Translations under genes and position numbers: made by a program
Notes under the pieces: model-generated
Told to the model about the DNA's origin: nothing
Seen by the model: only the letters and a program-made list of their open reading frames with translations
The model's database searches: none
Source of the DNA: an uncultured Roseburia sp.
Lineage (GTDB): Bacteria; Bacillota; Clostridia; Lachnospirales; Lachnospiraceae
Assembly: GCA_934309475.1 (NCBI GenBank)
Contig: CAKRDK010000001.1
Location: forward strand, 288,524-352,523
DNA: 64,000 nucleotides
Direction: 5' to 3'
Part shown: positions 18,396 to 26,554 of the stretch, in pieces
Position numbering within the stretch: the stretch's first letter is position 1
Layout: each line of letters opens with the position of its first letter

Positions 18396-18965
18396 TCAGA
18401 TTACACCTGTCACAAAATTCTCAATTATGCGTTTTCCATGTTCCGTATAGATAGATTCCGGATGGAACTGCAATCCCACCACCGGATACTCTTTGTGACG
18501 CATCGCCATAATTTCACCATCTTTTGTCTCCGCTATCACCTTAAGACATTCCGGCAGATTCTCTTTCTGTACTGCCAGAGAATGGTATCTTGCCACCCGG
18601 ATTGGCGTATCAATTCCTGTAAATACGCTGTCTCCCGTATGTGCTATCTCGGACTGTTTTCCGTGGAACAATTCTTTCGCATACGATACAGTTCCGCCTA
18701 AGGCTTCTCCGATGCACTGATGCCCCAGACAGATGCCAAGAATCGGTATCTTATTGTAAAATTCTTTTACAACGTCAAGACAGATACCCGCTTCTTTCGG
18801 ATTCTTTGGTCCCGGCGATAAGACAATGCGTTCCGGATTCAACTGCTTTATCTCCTCGATTGTCATTTTATCGTTTCTTACCACTCTGATATCTTTTGTA
18901 AAAATCCCAAAATACTGATACAGGTTATAGGTAAAGGAATCATAGTTGTCTATCAGTAAAATCAT
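18396..18965 (-). CDS. trpG: Anthranilate synthase component II, glutamine amidotransferase
   Basis: The 189-residue protein starts MILLIDNYDSFTYNLYQYF and has the class I amidotransferase nucleophile in LGICLGHQCIGE and the His-Glu pair in LQFHPESIYTEHG. It supplies ammonia from glutamine to TrpE. The start at 18965 overlaps the trpE stop by four bases (ATGA), and GGAGGAGGA precedes it. In many bacteria the subunit is shared with folate synthesis (PabA); the operon position indicates tryptophan as the main role. Confidence 0.96.
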   Translation of the reverse strand: MILLIDNYDSFTYNLYQYFGIFTKDIRVVRNDKMTIEEIKQLNPERIVLSPGPKNPKEAGICLDVVKEFYNKIPILGICLGHQCIGEALGGTVSYAKELFHGKQSEIAHTGDSVFTGIDTPIRVARYHSLAVQKENLPECLKVIAETKDGEIMAMRHKEYPVVGLQFHPESIYTEHGKRIIENFVTGVI

Positions 18966-20371
18966 AAGTCTTCCTCCTCCACTAATGTCTTTGCAAGCGC
19001 CATGACCTTGTTGCAGCACTCCTGGTACTCATTTTCCGGAATGGAATCCGCCACAATGCCGGCTCCTGCCTGTAAGTATACCCGCTCACCCTTTTTTATC
19101 ATGGTGCGGATTGTGATACAAAAATCCATATCCCCGGAGAAATCAACGTAGCCGGTTGCACCGCCGTACAATCCTCTCCGCACGCTCTCTAATTCATCAA
19201 TAATCTCCATCGCACGAATCTTTGGTGCCCCGCTTAATGTTCCTGCCGGAAGGAAAGAAGAAACCAAATCAAACGGATGAAACTCCCCTTTTTTTCTTCC
19301 CTCTACCATGGAGACAATGTGCATCACATGGGAATAGTTCTGCACTTCCATAAACTGTGTTACCTTCACGGTTCCAAATTCTGAAATACGTCCCATATCG
19401 TTTCTTGCAAGGTCTACTAACATGACATGTTCTGCTCGCTCCTTCTCATCATTTAGTAAATCTTCTTTTAACATTTTATCTTCTTCCGCTGTTTTTCCAC
19501 GTTTTCGGGTCCCAGCAATCGGGCAGGTGTAAACTCTTTTTCCCTGCTGTTTCACAATCATCTCCGGGGAGCTTCCGATGACTTCAAACGAACCATAGTT
19601 AAAATAGTAAAGATAAGGGGACGGATTCAGTTCCCTCAGTTCCTGATAAAGTTCAAATCCATCCTGTTTTGTCTCAATCGTCCAGCGCTGCGACAATACC
19701 GTCTGAAAAATGTGGCCTTCCTTAATATAGTGTTTGATTTTATTGACCTTTTCGCTGTACTCCTCTAAGGTGTCGGACTGCTTTATGATTTTCCCGTCAT
19801 GGAAAAAAGTTCTCTTTTCTTTCGGCACTTCTTTTCTTGCCCGCGCAATCAACTGTTCTGCTTCAGCTAACGCTTTCTTTTTACCGTCCTCATTATCTTC
19901 CTCTAACACAATCGCGGTCAGCGTCTCTGCCACATGGTCTAGCAGAAGGAACTTTGTCATCAGCATCATCTGAACCGTCTCAATGCCAATCTCATCCGGG
20001 TTCTCATCCGGTATGTTCTCGGTATAACGGATAAAATCATAACCCAGATTGCCAACGAGTCCGCCGGAAAAATTCAATTCTTCGTCCTCTTTTTTGATTT
20101 CAAATTCACTGTAATATTCTTTCAGGCGCTCAAGCGGATTGCCCTCTCTTATCTCCTCACTTCCGTCTGTCCTTGTAATCACAAGACTCTGTCCCCTTGA
20201 CGTAATGATTTCCTCCGGCTCTGCTCCAAAAAAAGTGAATCTGTCATAATTCTTATCATAGCTTTCCAACAAAAATCCTTTCTTCTTCCCGACAAGATTC
20301 TGATACATCCCAATCGCGGTCTCATTTACCACACTGACTGTCTTCTTATAAACCTTTAATACCCGTTTCAT
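18962..20371 (-). CDS. trpE: Anthranilate synthase component I
   Basis: The 469-residue chorismate-utilising enzyme has the motifs IGSSPEMIVK, CPIAGTRKRGKT, LVDLARNDMGRI and LQAGAGIVADS. It makes anthranilate from chorismate with TrpG and is normally the feedback-inhibited step. The ATG at 20371 follows AGGAAAGGGAAAAGG. It is the first gene of the operon, behind a T-box leader, with about 170 bases between the T-box terminator and the start that contain a palindromic repeat. Confidence 0.96.
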   Translation of the reverse strand: MKRVLKVYKKTVSVVNETAIGMYQNLVGKKKGFLLESYDKNYDRFTFFGAEPEEIITSRGQSLVITRTDGSEEIREGNPLERLKEYYSEFEIKKEDEELNFSGGLVGNLGYDFIRYTENIPDENPDEIGIETVQMMLMTKFLLLDHVAETLTAIVLEEDNEDGKKKALAEAEQLIARARKEVPKEKRTFFHDGKIIKQSDTLEEYSEKVNKIKHYIKEGHIFQTVLSQRWTIETKQDGFELYQELRELNPSPYLYYFNYGSFEVIGSSPEMIVKQQGKRVYTCPIAGTRKRGKTAEEDKMLKEDLLNDEKERAEHVMLVDLARNDMGRISEFGTVKVTQFMEVQNYSHVMHIVSMVEGRKKGEFHPFDLVSSFLPAGTLSGAPKIRAMEIIDELESVRRGLYGGATGYVDFSGDMDFCITIRTMIKKGERVYLQAGAGIVADSIPENEYQECCNKVMALAKTLVEEEDL

Positions 20372-20474
20372 CCTTTTCCCTTTCCTATCCCAGAATATAT
20401 TTATTACATAAGAATAAAGTGTGCGCCTGCCGCACACTTGCGCGCCCGAGCGGTATGCGAAGCATTAAATTCTT

Positions 20475-20542
20475 CTCCGCGAGGTGCGCATCCTCGCGGA
20501 GCTTTTAGTGTAATAGGAACGAATTTTCCTATTACACTAAAA
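20475..20542. repeat. Dispersed palindromic element, copy A, between the T-box terminator and trpE
   Basis: Two hairpins lie side by side: CTCCGCGAGG / CCTCGCGGAG (20475-20484 and 20492-20501), then a perfect 17-base inverted repeat TTTTAGTGTAATAGGAA (20503-20519 with 20526-20542) around CGAATT. Its outer A residues double as the U-run of the T-box terminator. More GC-rich sequence at 20425-20460 (GCGCGCCCGAGCGG) may belong to the same element. Copy B lies at the other end of the operon. Confidence 0.75.
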
Positions 20543-20543
20543 A

Positions 20544-20897
20544 GTCCCTGACAAAAAGCCTCTAAGCTCTTTGTCAGGGACGATAAAACCGTGGTGCCAC
20601 CCTTCTTCATTATGTCTCACGAATTCGTCTTCCTATAGAAAACAAAAACGGACATTTCCAAAACTGGAAATGTCCGCCACCAATTCAACATAATCTCATT
20701 CAATACAGAAGAAAACTCTTCGATATTCTACCCCTGTAACGTGAGGACACGGCGCCGCTACTTATGTTCACTTTGCTCTCGCAAATCCATTCCGCTCAAA
20801 CTATCTTATCTGCTTCCACCCACGCAGACTCTCTGGAAAGAATCATCTGACGTACTACTTTTGCTCAACGATTTCGGTTATCTCTTAACTTTTTTAC
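20544..20897 (-). promoter_or_regulatory. Tryptophan T-box leader (tRNA-Trp-sensing riboswitch)
   Basis: The leader occupies most of the 596-base gene-free stretch upstream of trpE (20372-20967). The hallmark T-box sequence AGGGTGGCACCACGG is on the minus strand at about 20590-20606. It can form an antiterminator, competing with a terminator GUCCCUGAC...GUCAGGGAC plus U-run (20581-20539). The long upstream Stem I region contains GCGGAATGGATTTGC, where UGG followed by A is the likely specifier codon for tryptophan. A separate perfect hairpin GGACATTTCCA/TGGAAATGTCC lies at 20650-20675. Uncharged tRNA-Trp would promote read-through. The specifier assignment is by inspection of the sequence only. 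Confidence 0.9.
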
Positions 20898-20926
20898 AGT
20901 CTATCACTTCATTACTTTAACGTCAA
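20898..20926 (-). promoter_or_regulatory. Promoter of the trp operon
   Basis: A minus-strand -35 TTGACG (20921-20926) and -10 TAGACT (20898-20903) are separated by 17 bases, directly upstream of the T-box leader. Confidence 0.75.
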
Positions 20927-20967
20927 GACATTTTGTAATTTTTTACTATAACAAATTTTTATACGTT

Positions 20968-23346
20968 CTATTCCTCTTCTTCCATGAAGTACATGCGGGA
21001 ACCGAAGTCAGGATAATATCTCGTCTCCTCGTTGTAGCCGGTTGCAGCAAACGCCTGTTTCAGCTTGATTCCGTGATACATCAACGTATCTCCGTAAACA
21101 GAAGTGTCTTCCGTCTCGCCATCCATTTTTACGAATTTGGCAATGACGTTGTGAAGCAGGGAATCCTGTTTGATATGAATCGGTGCTACCGTATTCACTA
21201 AATCCCCGAATTCTTTTACATTATATTTTAAGATACGATTGTAAAAATGATAGCAGGCGTCTTCTTTCAATCCTTTTGCTTTATAATATTCAAACATCGT
21301 GTTTGGTTTCACTAATTTTTGCATCAGCATGCCAACCGCCTTGCTTCGGTCTTTCGAAACGCACGTCCACTCCGTCACATTTCCGGCGGAATCATCCATG
21401 CGTGCAACCTGATCTCCGTTGTAAAAACTTCTGCCGCGGTAGAAGGAACCAAACTGTAACACGCTACGCCACTTTTTGTAAAGCTCTATCTGTGCTTTCA
21501 CCGCTGCCACATCCTCTGGCTTCATATCGCAGAGATTACATTCATAACCACACACACCAAACGCTGCCACATGGAATCTCGTCTCAATTGGTGTCGTTCT
21601 AAGGGTCTGATGGTTCGGACAGGAAGATACATGTGCGCCTACAACCGACATTGGATAACCGTAACTGATTCCGGTCTGAATCTCTGCACGGCATACGGCA
21701 TCCGTATCGTCACTTGCCCAAATCTGTGGGAAGTAACTCATGATACCGAGGTCAAAGCGGTTTCCTCCCGCGCAACATCCCTCAAATAAAATATGTGGGA
21801 ATTTCTCTGTCAGAACTTTCATCGTGCGGTAAAGTCCCATCACATAGCGATGTGCCACCTCACCCTGGCGGTCTGCCGGGAGATTTTTCGAATAGTAATC
21901 TGTAAAGGTACGGTTCATATCCCATTTGACATAGGCAATGTTCGCAGATGAGAATACTTTTGTCATTGAATCAATGATAAAATCCTGCACTTCCGTTCTG
22001 GTCAAGTCGAGGATTCTCTGGTTACGTCCCTCGGAATGTGGTTTGTCCGGAATCTCAAGTGTCCAGTCCGGATGTTCTTTGTAGAGCTTACTTTCCACGT
22101 TCACCATCTCAGGCTCTACCCAGATACCGAAATCAAGCCCTAAATCGTTTACTTTCCTGCATAGTCCTGCCACACCGTTTGGCAGCTTTTTCTGATTCAC
22201 TTTCCAGTCACCGAGGGAATGTTTATCATCATTTCGCTCCCCAAACCAGCCGTCGTCCATAACGAAAAGTTCGATTCCGACCTCTTTTCCGGCTTTGGCA
22301 AGATTTAAAAGTTTCTTCTCGTTGATGTCAAAATATGCTGCTTCCCAGCTGTTGAGCAGAACCGGACGCTCCTTGTACTGCCACTCACCGCGCACAATAT
22401 GCTCGCGCACAAATGCATGCATGCACTGGCTCATTCCGTTAAATCCCTGTGCCGAATATGCCATAACAGCCTCCGGTGCTTCAAACGCTTCCTCGGATTC
22501 TAATACATAGTCAAACGACTGTGGATTCATTCCAGCTACAAATCTAGTTTTTCCATACGTTGTCACCTGTACCGCTTCATAGTGATTGCCACTGTAAATC
22601 AGGTTGATTCCGTAACAGTCTCCCGCATCCTCCGATGTCGTCTCACGGCTTAACATCACAAACGGGTTGGCACGGCTTGAAGATGTTCCGGCATAAGAAG
22701 CACTGACGTGTTTTCCTGCACGCATCTTCGTATCCACACGGCGCATCTCTCTCGCCCACGCTCCCTGAAACGTCGTAAAGGTAAAATCAGCCGTCGAAAA
22801 ATCAAGCTGTGTACTCATCAGGCGGTGAATACGGATTGTATGCTCGCTGTCGTTGATAAGCTTCGTGCTGCGGCAGATGACATCACAATCTTCATACACA
22901 TAATAATGTAGTTCTAAACACAAGCCATAATTTCGGTCGCGCAGTGTCACACATAAGTGTTCTACGTTTCCATCTTTATCATAAGAACCCGGCAATGTCC
23001 GATACTCTTCTTTTCCTTCTATGACTTCCGCTTTTTCAAATAAGAAATCGGAAGTATAACTGCCGTCCGCGTGGACAATCTCCACGAAAGGCTCCCAGAT
23101 GTCACCTTTTCCATAGGAAGACATCTCCAGCGAAAAGTCCTCTAGTGAAAAATTAGCGTGCTCTGCGTCATAGGCATTCGTGTTGCCCGGTGCAAATGCA
23201 TGTTTTTCTATCAATGCATCCGGATTTTTCACCGTAATCTTTCTTCCATAATATAAATGTTCTAAATGCTTTGTCTCTGTGACACGAAATGCATATGTTG
23301 TATGACCCGTGCTTAAAATGTAAACCTGGTTTTCTGTCTGAATCAT
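20968..23346 (-). CDS. Alpha-galactosidase, glycoside hydrolase family 36
   Basis: The 792-residue cytoplasmic enzyme has the GH36 pattern: an N-terminal beta-sandwich, FVMDDGWFGERNDD at the barrel, nucleophile Asp in YVKWDMNRTF and acid/base Asp in IWASDDTDAVCR. GH36 enzymes release terminal alpha-galactose from melibiose, raffinose and related sugars. The ATG at 23346 is chosen because GAGGA lies eight bases upstream; the frame could also begin at a GTG five codons earlier. It is about 50 residues longer than many GH36 enzymes. It has its own promoter, separated from the GPH symporter gene by a terminator. Confidence 0.94.
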   Translation of the reverse strand: MIQTENQVYILSTGHTTYAFRVTETKHLEHLYYGRKITVKNPDALIEKHAFAPGNTNAYDAEHANFSLEDFSLEMSSYGKGDIWEPFVEIVHADGSYTSDFLFEKAEVIEGKEEYRTLPGSYDKDGNVEHLCVTLRDRNYGLCLELHYYVYEDCDVICRSTKLINDSEHTIRIHRLMSTQLDFSTADFTFTTFQGAWAREMRRVDTKMRAGKHVSASYAGTSSSRANPFVMLSRETTSEDAGDCYGINLIYSGNHYEAVQVTTYGKTRFVAGMNPQSFDYVLESEEAFEAPEAVMAYSAQGFNGMSQCMHAFVREHIVRGEWQYKERPVLLNSWEAAYFDINEKKLLNLAKAGKEVGIELFVMDDGWFGERNDDKHSLGDWKVNQKKLPNGVAGLCRKVNDLGLDFGIWVEPEMVNVESKLYKEHPDWTLEIPDKPHSEGRNQRILDLTRTEVQDFIIDSMTKVFSSANIAYVKWDMNRTFTDYYSKNLPADRQGEVAHRYVMGLYRTMKVLTEKFPHILFEGCCAGGNRFDLGIMSYFPQIWASDDTDAVCRAEIQTGISYGYPMSVVGAHVSSCPNHQTLRTTPIETRFHVAAFGVCGYECNLCDMKPEDVAAVKAQIELYKKWRSVLQFGSFYRGRSFYNGDQVARMDDSAGNVTEWTCVSKDRSKAVGMLMQKLVKPNTMFEYYKAKGLKEDACYHFYNRILKYNVKEFGDLVNTVAPIHIKQDSLLHNVIAKFVKMDGETEDTSVYGDTLMYHGIKLKQAFAATGYNEETRYYPDFGSRMYFMEEEE

Positions 23347-23407
23347 TCCATGTATCCTCACTTTCTCACTCTTTTTTCTCGCAAAATCCGTTCTTTTTTC
23401 TGTCTCT

Positions 23408-23436
23408 ATTATATAAAATTCTCCGTTTTTTGTCTA
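23408..23436 (-). promoter_or_regulatory. Promoter of the alpha-galactosidase gene
   Basis: Minus-strand TAGACA (23431-23436) and TATAAT (23408-23413) are 17 bases apart, about 60 bases before the start codon. Confidence 0.7.
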
Positions 23437-23471
23437 TCGCTGTATGGGGTGTTTCCTGCACCGAAAAAAAT

Positions 23472-23493
23472 GGGGACACGTCACCATGTCCCC
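23472..23493. terminator. Terminator after the GPH symporter gene
   Basis: GGGGACA (23472-23478) pairs with TGTCCCC (23487-23493), flanked by runs of seven A and seven T, so it can act in both directions. It ends the tetR-GH2-GT-like-symporter transcript. Confidence 0.85.
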
Positions 23494-23505
23494 GTTTTTT
23501 TCTTT

Positions 23506-24918
23506 TTATGCCTCTTTTTTTCTGCGAATTTCTTCTGCAATTTCCTCTAACTTTTCATCTGTCAGAATGTAATTTTTCTTAAATACCACAAGACCGATTA
23601 ACAATACTACAATCGGAATAATAGTCATGCACATACGAAGTCCCATACGTGACTGTGTATCAACTGCGGTAAGAACTGCTGCTGTCTCATCGCTCTTGAT
23701 GTGGAACACCTGAATGACGATAGATGCAACAAGCGCTGCCACACCGGATGCAAGTTTAACTACAAATGTCTGCATTGAGAAAATAACAGACTCATCACGG
23801 CGGTTATTCTTTAATTCACCGTAATCTACGGTATTGGCAAGGAATACAGTTACGATAACGTTTAACATACCGATAGCTGACATGATAAGGAATGCCGGAA
23901 TCAGTAATAAGTTTACGTTTGTGCTTCCTGAGAATGCAATTCCAAGTAATACAAGGTATCCGATGAATGCCATGGAAAAACTTACATAAAAGATTTTCAT
24001 GGTATTCATGACCCTGCGGAGCAATGGGAATAAAATCATCATGGCAAGAATCTGGAATCCACCGCCAAATGTGTTAAATAATGTATAATTTGCCTCCCAG
24101 GCTGCCGGGCTGAAGTCATATTTAAAGAAGTAAATGACAAGGTTCGATGTAATGTATAACGCTGTGTTAATCATGACAATTGCGATTACCATCGTCATTG
24201 CCTGGTCGTTTTGAACCAGTGCCTTAAACATATCTTTAATCGATGCTGTCTGCATGTTGACGGAAGATTTTTCCTTGATGGTAAGACAGGTAATCGTCGT
24301 AAATAACATGAATAAAACAGCAATAATCAATGCAAAATACTTGTAACCTAAACGCTGTACCTCTGTTGCATTTGCACCACCAGCTAAATTACCGAGTGCG
24401 GATACCGATAATACGGTAATGATGGAGATTACAGCGGAACCGACACCTGCACAGGAACGTGCCAGTGCGGATAATCCTTCTCTCTCTTTACCACTCTGGG
24501 TAAATGCCGGAATCATGGACCAGTATGGAATATCCATCATGGTATAGGTAAGGCCCCAGAGAATGTAGGTGGTTGCTGCATAGGCAACTAAGCCTGCGCC
24601 GCTTAAAGTTGGCGGTGCTGAGAACATCAGATATAAAATAATGGCATTTAATAAGGTTCCGACAAAAAGCCACGGACGGAATTTTCCCCATCTTGTCTTT
24701 GTCTTCGCTACAACTACACCCATAATTGGGTCGTTGAATGCATCAAAAATACGTGCCACAAATAAGATAATTCCCATTGCCACTGCGCTTACGCCAATGA
24801 CATCCTGATAATAATAAAGTATGTAGGACGCAGACAGCATGTAAACCATGTCTTTTCCCACAGCCCCAATACCGTAGGCAAATTTCTCTTTGCCTGATAA
24901 TGTTTTCTTCGTCTCCAT
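23506..24918 (-). CDS. GPH-family glycoside/pentoside/hexuronide:cation symporter (MelB-like)
   Basis: The 470-residue protein has twelve predicted transmembrane helices and the MelB/GPH markers FVARIFDAFNDPIMG and TRWGKFRPWL. Family members import oligosaccharides or glycosides with Na+ or H+. It lies 33 bases after the GT-B-like gene and is probably in one transcript with the GH2 enzyme, so it likely imports the glycoside that enzyme acts on. The substrate (melibiose, beta-galactoside or glucuronide) cannot be told. Confidence 0.92.
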   Translation of the reverse strand: METKKTLSGKEKFAYGIGAVGKDMVYMLSASYILYYYQDVIGVSAVAMGIILFVARIFDAFNDPIMGVVVAKTKTRWGKFRPWLFVGTLLNAIILYLMFSAPPTLSGAGLVAYAATTYILWGLTYTMMDIPYWSMIPAFTQSGKEREGLSALARSCAGVGSAVISIITVLSVSALGNLAGGANATEVQRLGYKYFALIIAVLFMLFTTITCLTIKEKSSVNMQTASIKDMFKALVQNDQAMTMVIAIVMINTALYITSNLVIYFFKYDFSPAAWEANYTLFNTFGGGFQILAMMILFPLLRRVMNTMKIFYVSFSMAFIGYLVLLGIAFSGSTNVNLLLIPAFLIMSAIGMLNVIVTVFLANTVDYGELKNNRRDESVIFSMQTFVVKLASGVAALVASIVIQVFHIKSDETAAVLTAVDTQSRMGLRMCMTIIPIVVLLIGLVVFKKNYILTDEKLEEIAEEIRRKKEA

Positions 24919-24951
24919 TTTTTCCTCCTCCGCATTCCGCGGTTCCCTTCT

Positions 24952-26451
24952 TTACTTATTTTTTAAACCAAATGCAAGTTCTACTACCTTATAAGCGCCA
25001 TCGTAGATTCCTGCTTTTTTATTGCACTCGATACAATCACACATGTCATTTAAAATGCCTGCATCCTTCATGAAAAGGTCAATCATCTGTAATGTATGTG
25101 GAATGTCTCTGCACTCTAGCGTACCGTCACCAATCTCGGCGGAGTGAATCGCTCCCCACTGCTCATGTCCGCCGACACGCTTGATAAACAGCTTTGGTAC
25201 CGGGTAGAATGCAAGCTCACTTGGTTTTGTAACTAAAACATCGCAGCTTCTCATCAAAAGATTTGTACAGTAAACTGCTTCGAAAATATTTTTATGCCAG
25301 AATCCATGGATTCCTTCCACATCGCCTGTCAGTGCTGCTTCTGTAAACTGCTCTGTCTCTTTCCAGTTGTCAAAATGCTCTGTGGAAAGTGCTCCTAATT
25401 CTGGAATCTCTTTTAATAATTCATCCCAGACATTTCTGTAATCGCCCACATTGACATAAAGTGCTGCTTTCTTCTCTTTGATTGCAGGAATCAGCTCCTT
25501 GATGATTGCCGCAAAAATCTCTTTCTGCGCTCCTGCACCACCGATTGTAAGGAGGAAACGCATTGGCTTTCCTTCTTCTTTTCTCTTTCTTCTTGCTGCA
25601 CAGTCTGTCTCAATGTTGCTGACTAACTCATGGTCGATATAATGTCCTGTGTATACAAGGTCATCGGCAGGCATTGGCTTTAAGACGTCTTTTCCCTGCA
25701 TGCCGTTTAAGATACGGTAACCCTGATAAGCATTGTGTGTCTGAATGGTGTGAAGGCTTCCCTCTGAAAAATGAAGTGCCATCGGCCAGTTATCCGGGAT
25801 TGCATTCACAACGTATTTCATGCCAGCATGGATTGCTGCCTGCGCAGGCCATACATGGGTTGCCACAACCGGAATCTCCTTTGGCACGTTACGGTAAACC
25901 GGTGCCATCAATTCTGCATTTTTCTGGTCAGCAGCATTGTAAGTTAGTTTACGGAATCCCTCATAGTTCATCGGTTCCCAGACAAACTTGTTGAACAATC
26001 TGCTCTTTCCGGAAAGTCTTGAGCCTAACGAATACAAATCATTCTGTGCGCCGATTACTTTCGTACAGGTGGTCTGTCTGTAAGAGTTCAAGTCCATCCA
26101 GTATGGGGTATAACCCATGGATTTTGCAGCGGATGCAATTGCCATGGAGATACGGTAGTGACCGAATCCCATACGGATATTTCCAACTACAATTCCTTTT
26201 TCTGTGTCAAATTCGCTGCGTGGCATATTGGCTTTTGCATCATAATGTGCATTCTGCTCTAAATCACCCACTAAGATGTTCTGCACACCAAGAGAATCTC
26301 CGATGTAAGCATTCTTTTCAATTACAACCGGATAATCCACGTTCGAATCGTCCCCGAATTTTTTTGCGTACTTCTTTTTTGATTTCACTGCCTTTTTATA
26401 AGCAGAGCTGCTGATTGGATTTCCAAATATCACTTTTGATTTTTCTGTCAT
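24952..26451 (-). CDS. Unassigned GT-B-fold-like protein in the glycoside operon
   Basis: The 499-residue protein has no signal peptide or membrane segment. GNIRMGFGHYRIS at residues 90-102 resembles the N-terminal glycine-histidine loop of MurG/UgtP-like (GT28-type) glycosyltransferases. FLLTIGGAGAQKE near residue 315 and SCDVLVTKPSELAFYP near 415 resemble the start of the second GT-B domain and the nucleotide-sugar-binding segment. An N-terminal extension of about 85 residues is unlike MurG. It sits between a GH2 glycosidase and a GPH symporter. I do not recognise a named family; a glycosyltransferase or a GT-B-fold epimerase or phosphorylase is plausible. The ATG at 26451 has AGGAGTG upstream. 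Confidence 0.65.
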   Translation of the reverse strand: MTEKSKVIFGNPISSSAYKKAVKSKKKYAKKFGDDSNVDYPVVIEKNAYIGDSLGVQNILVGDLEQNAHYDAKANMPRSEFDTEKGIVVGNIRMGFGHYRISMAIASAAKSMGYTPYWMDLNSYRQTTCTKVIGAQNDLYSLGSRLSGKSRLFNKFVWEPMNYEGFRKLTYNAADQKNAELMAPVYRNVPKEIPVVATHVWPAQAAIHAGMKYVVNAIPDNWPMALHFSEGSLHTIQTHNAYQGYRILNGMQGKDVLKPMPADDLVYTGHYIDHELVSNIETDCAARRKRKEEGKPMRFLLTIGGAGAQKEIFAAIIKELIPAIKEKKAALYVNVGDYRNVWDELLKEIPELGALSTEHFDNWKETEQFTEAALTGDVEGIHGFWHKNIFEAVYCTNLLMRSCDVLVTKPSELAFYPVPKLFIKRVGGHEQWGAIHSAEIGDGTLECRDIPHTLQMIDLFMKDAGILNDMCDCIECNKKAGIYDGAYKVVELAFGLKNK

Positions 26452-26554
26452 GATTTCACTCCTGTTTCCGGCATGACACCCTTTCGCCATGCCTTGTTAT
26501 ATCCCTGATTCATTATTTATACCCGGACGAATTTTCATCCGCCCGGAATTATCG

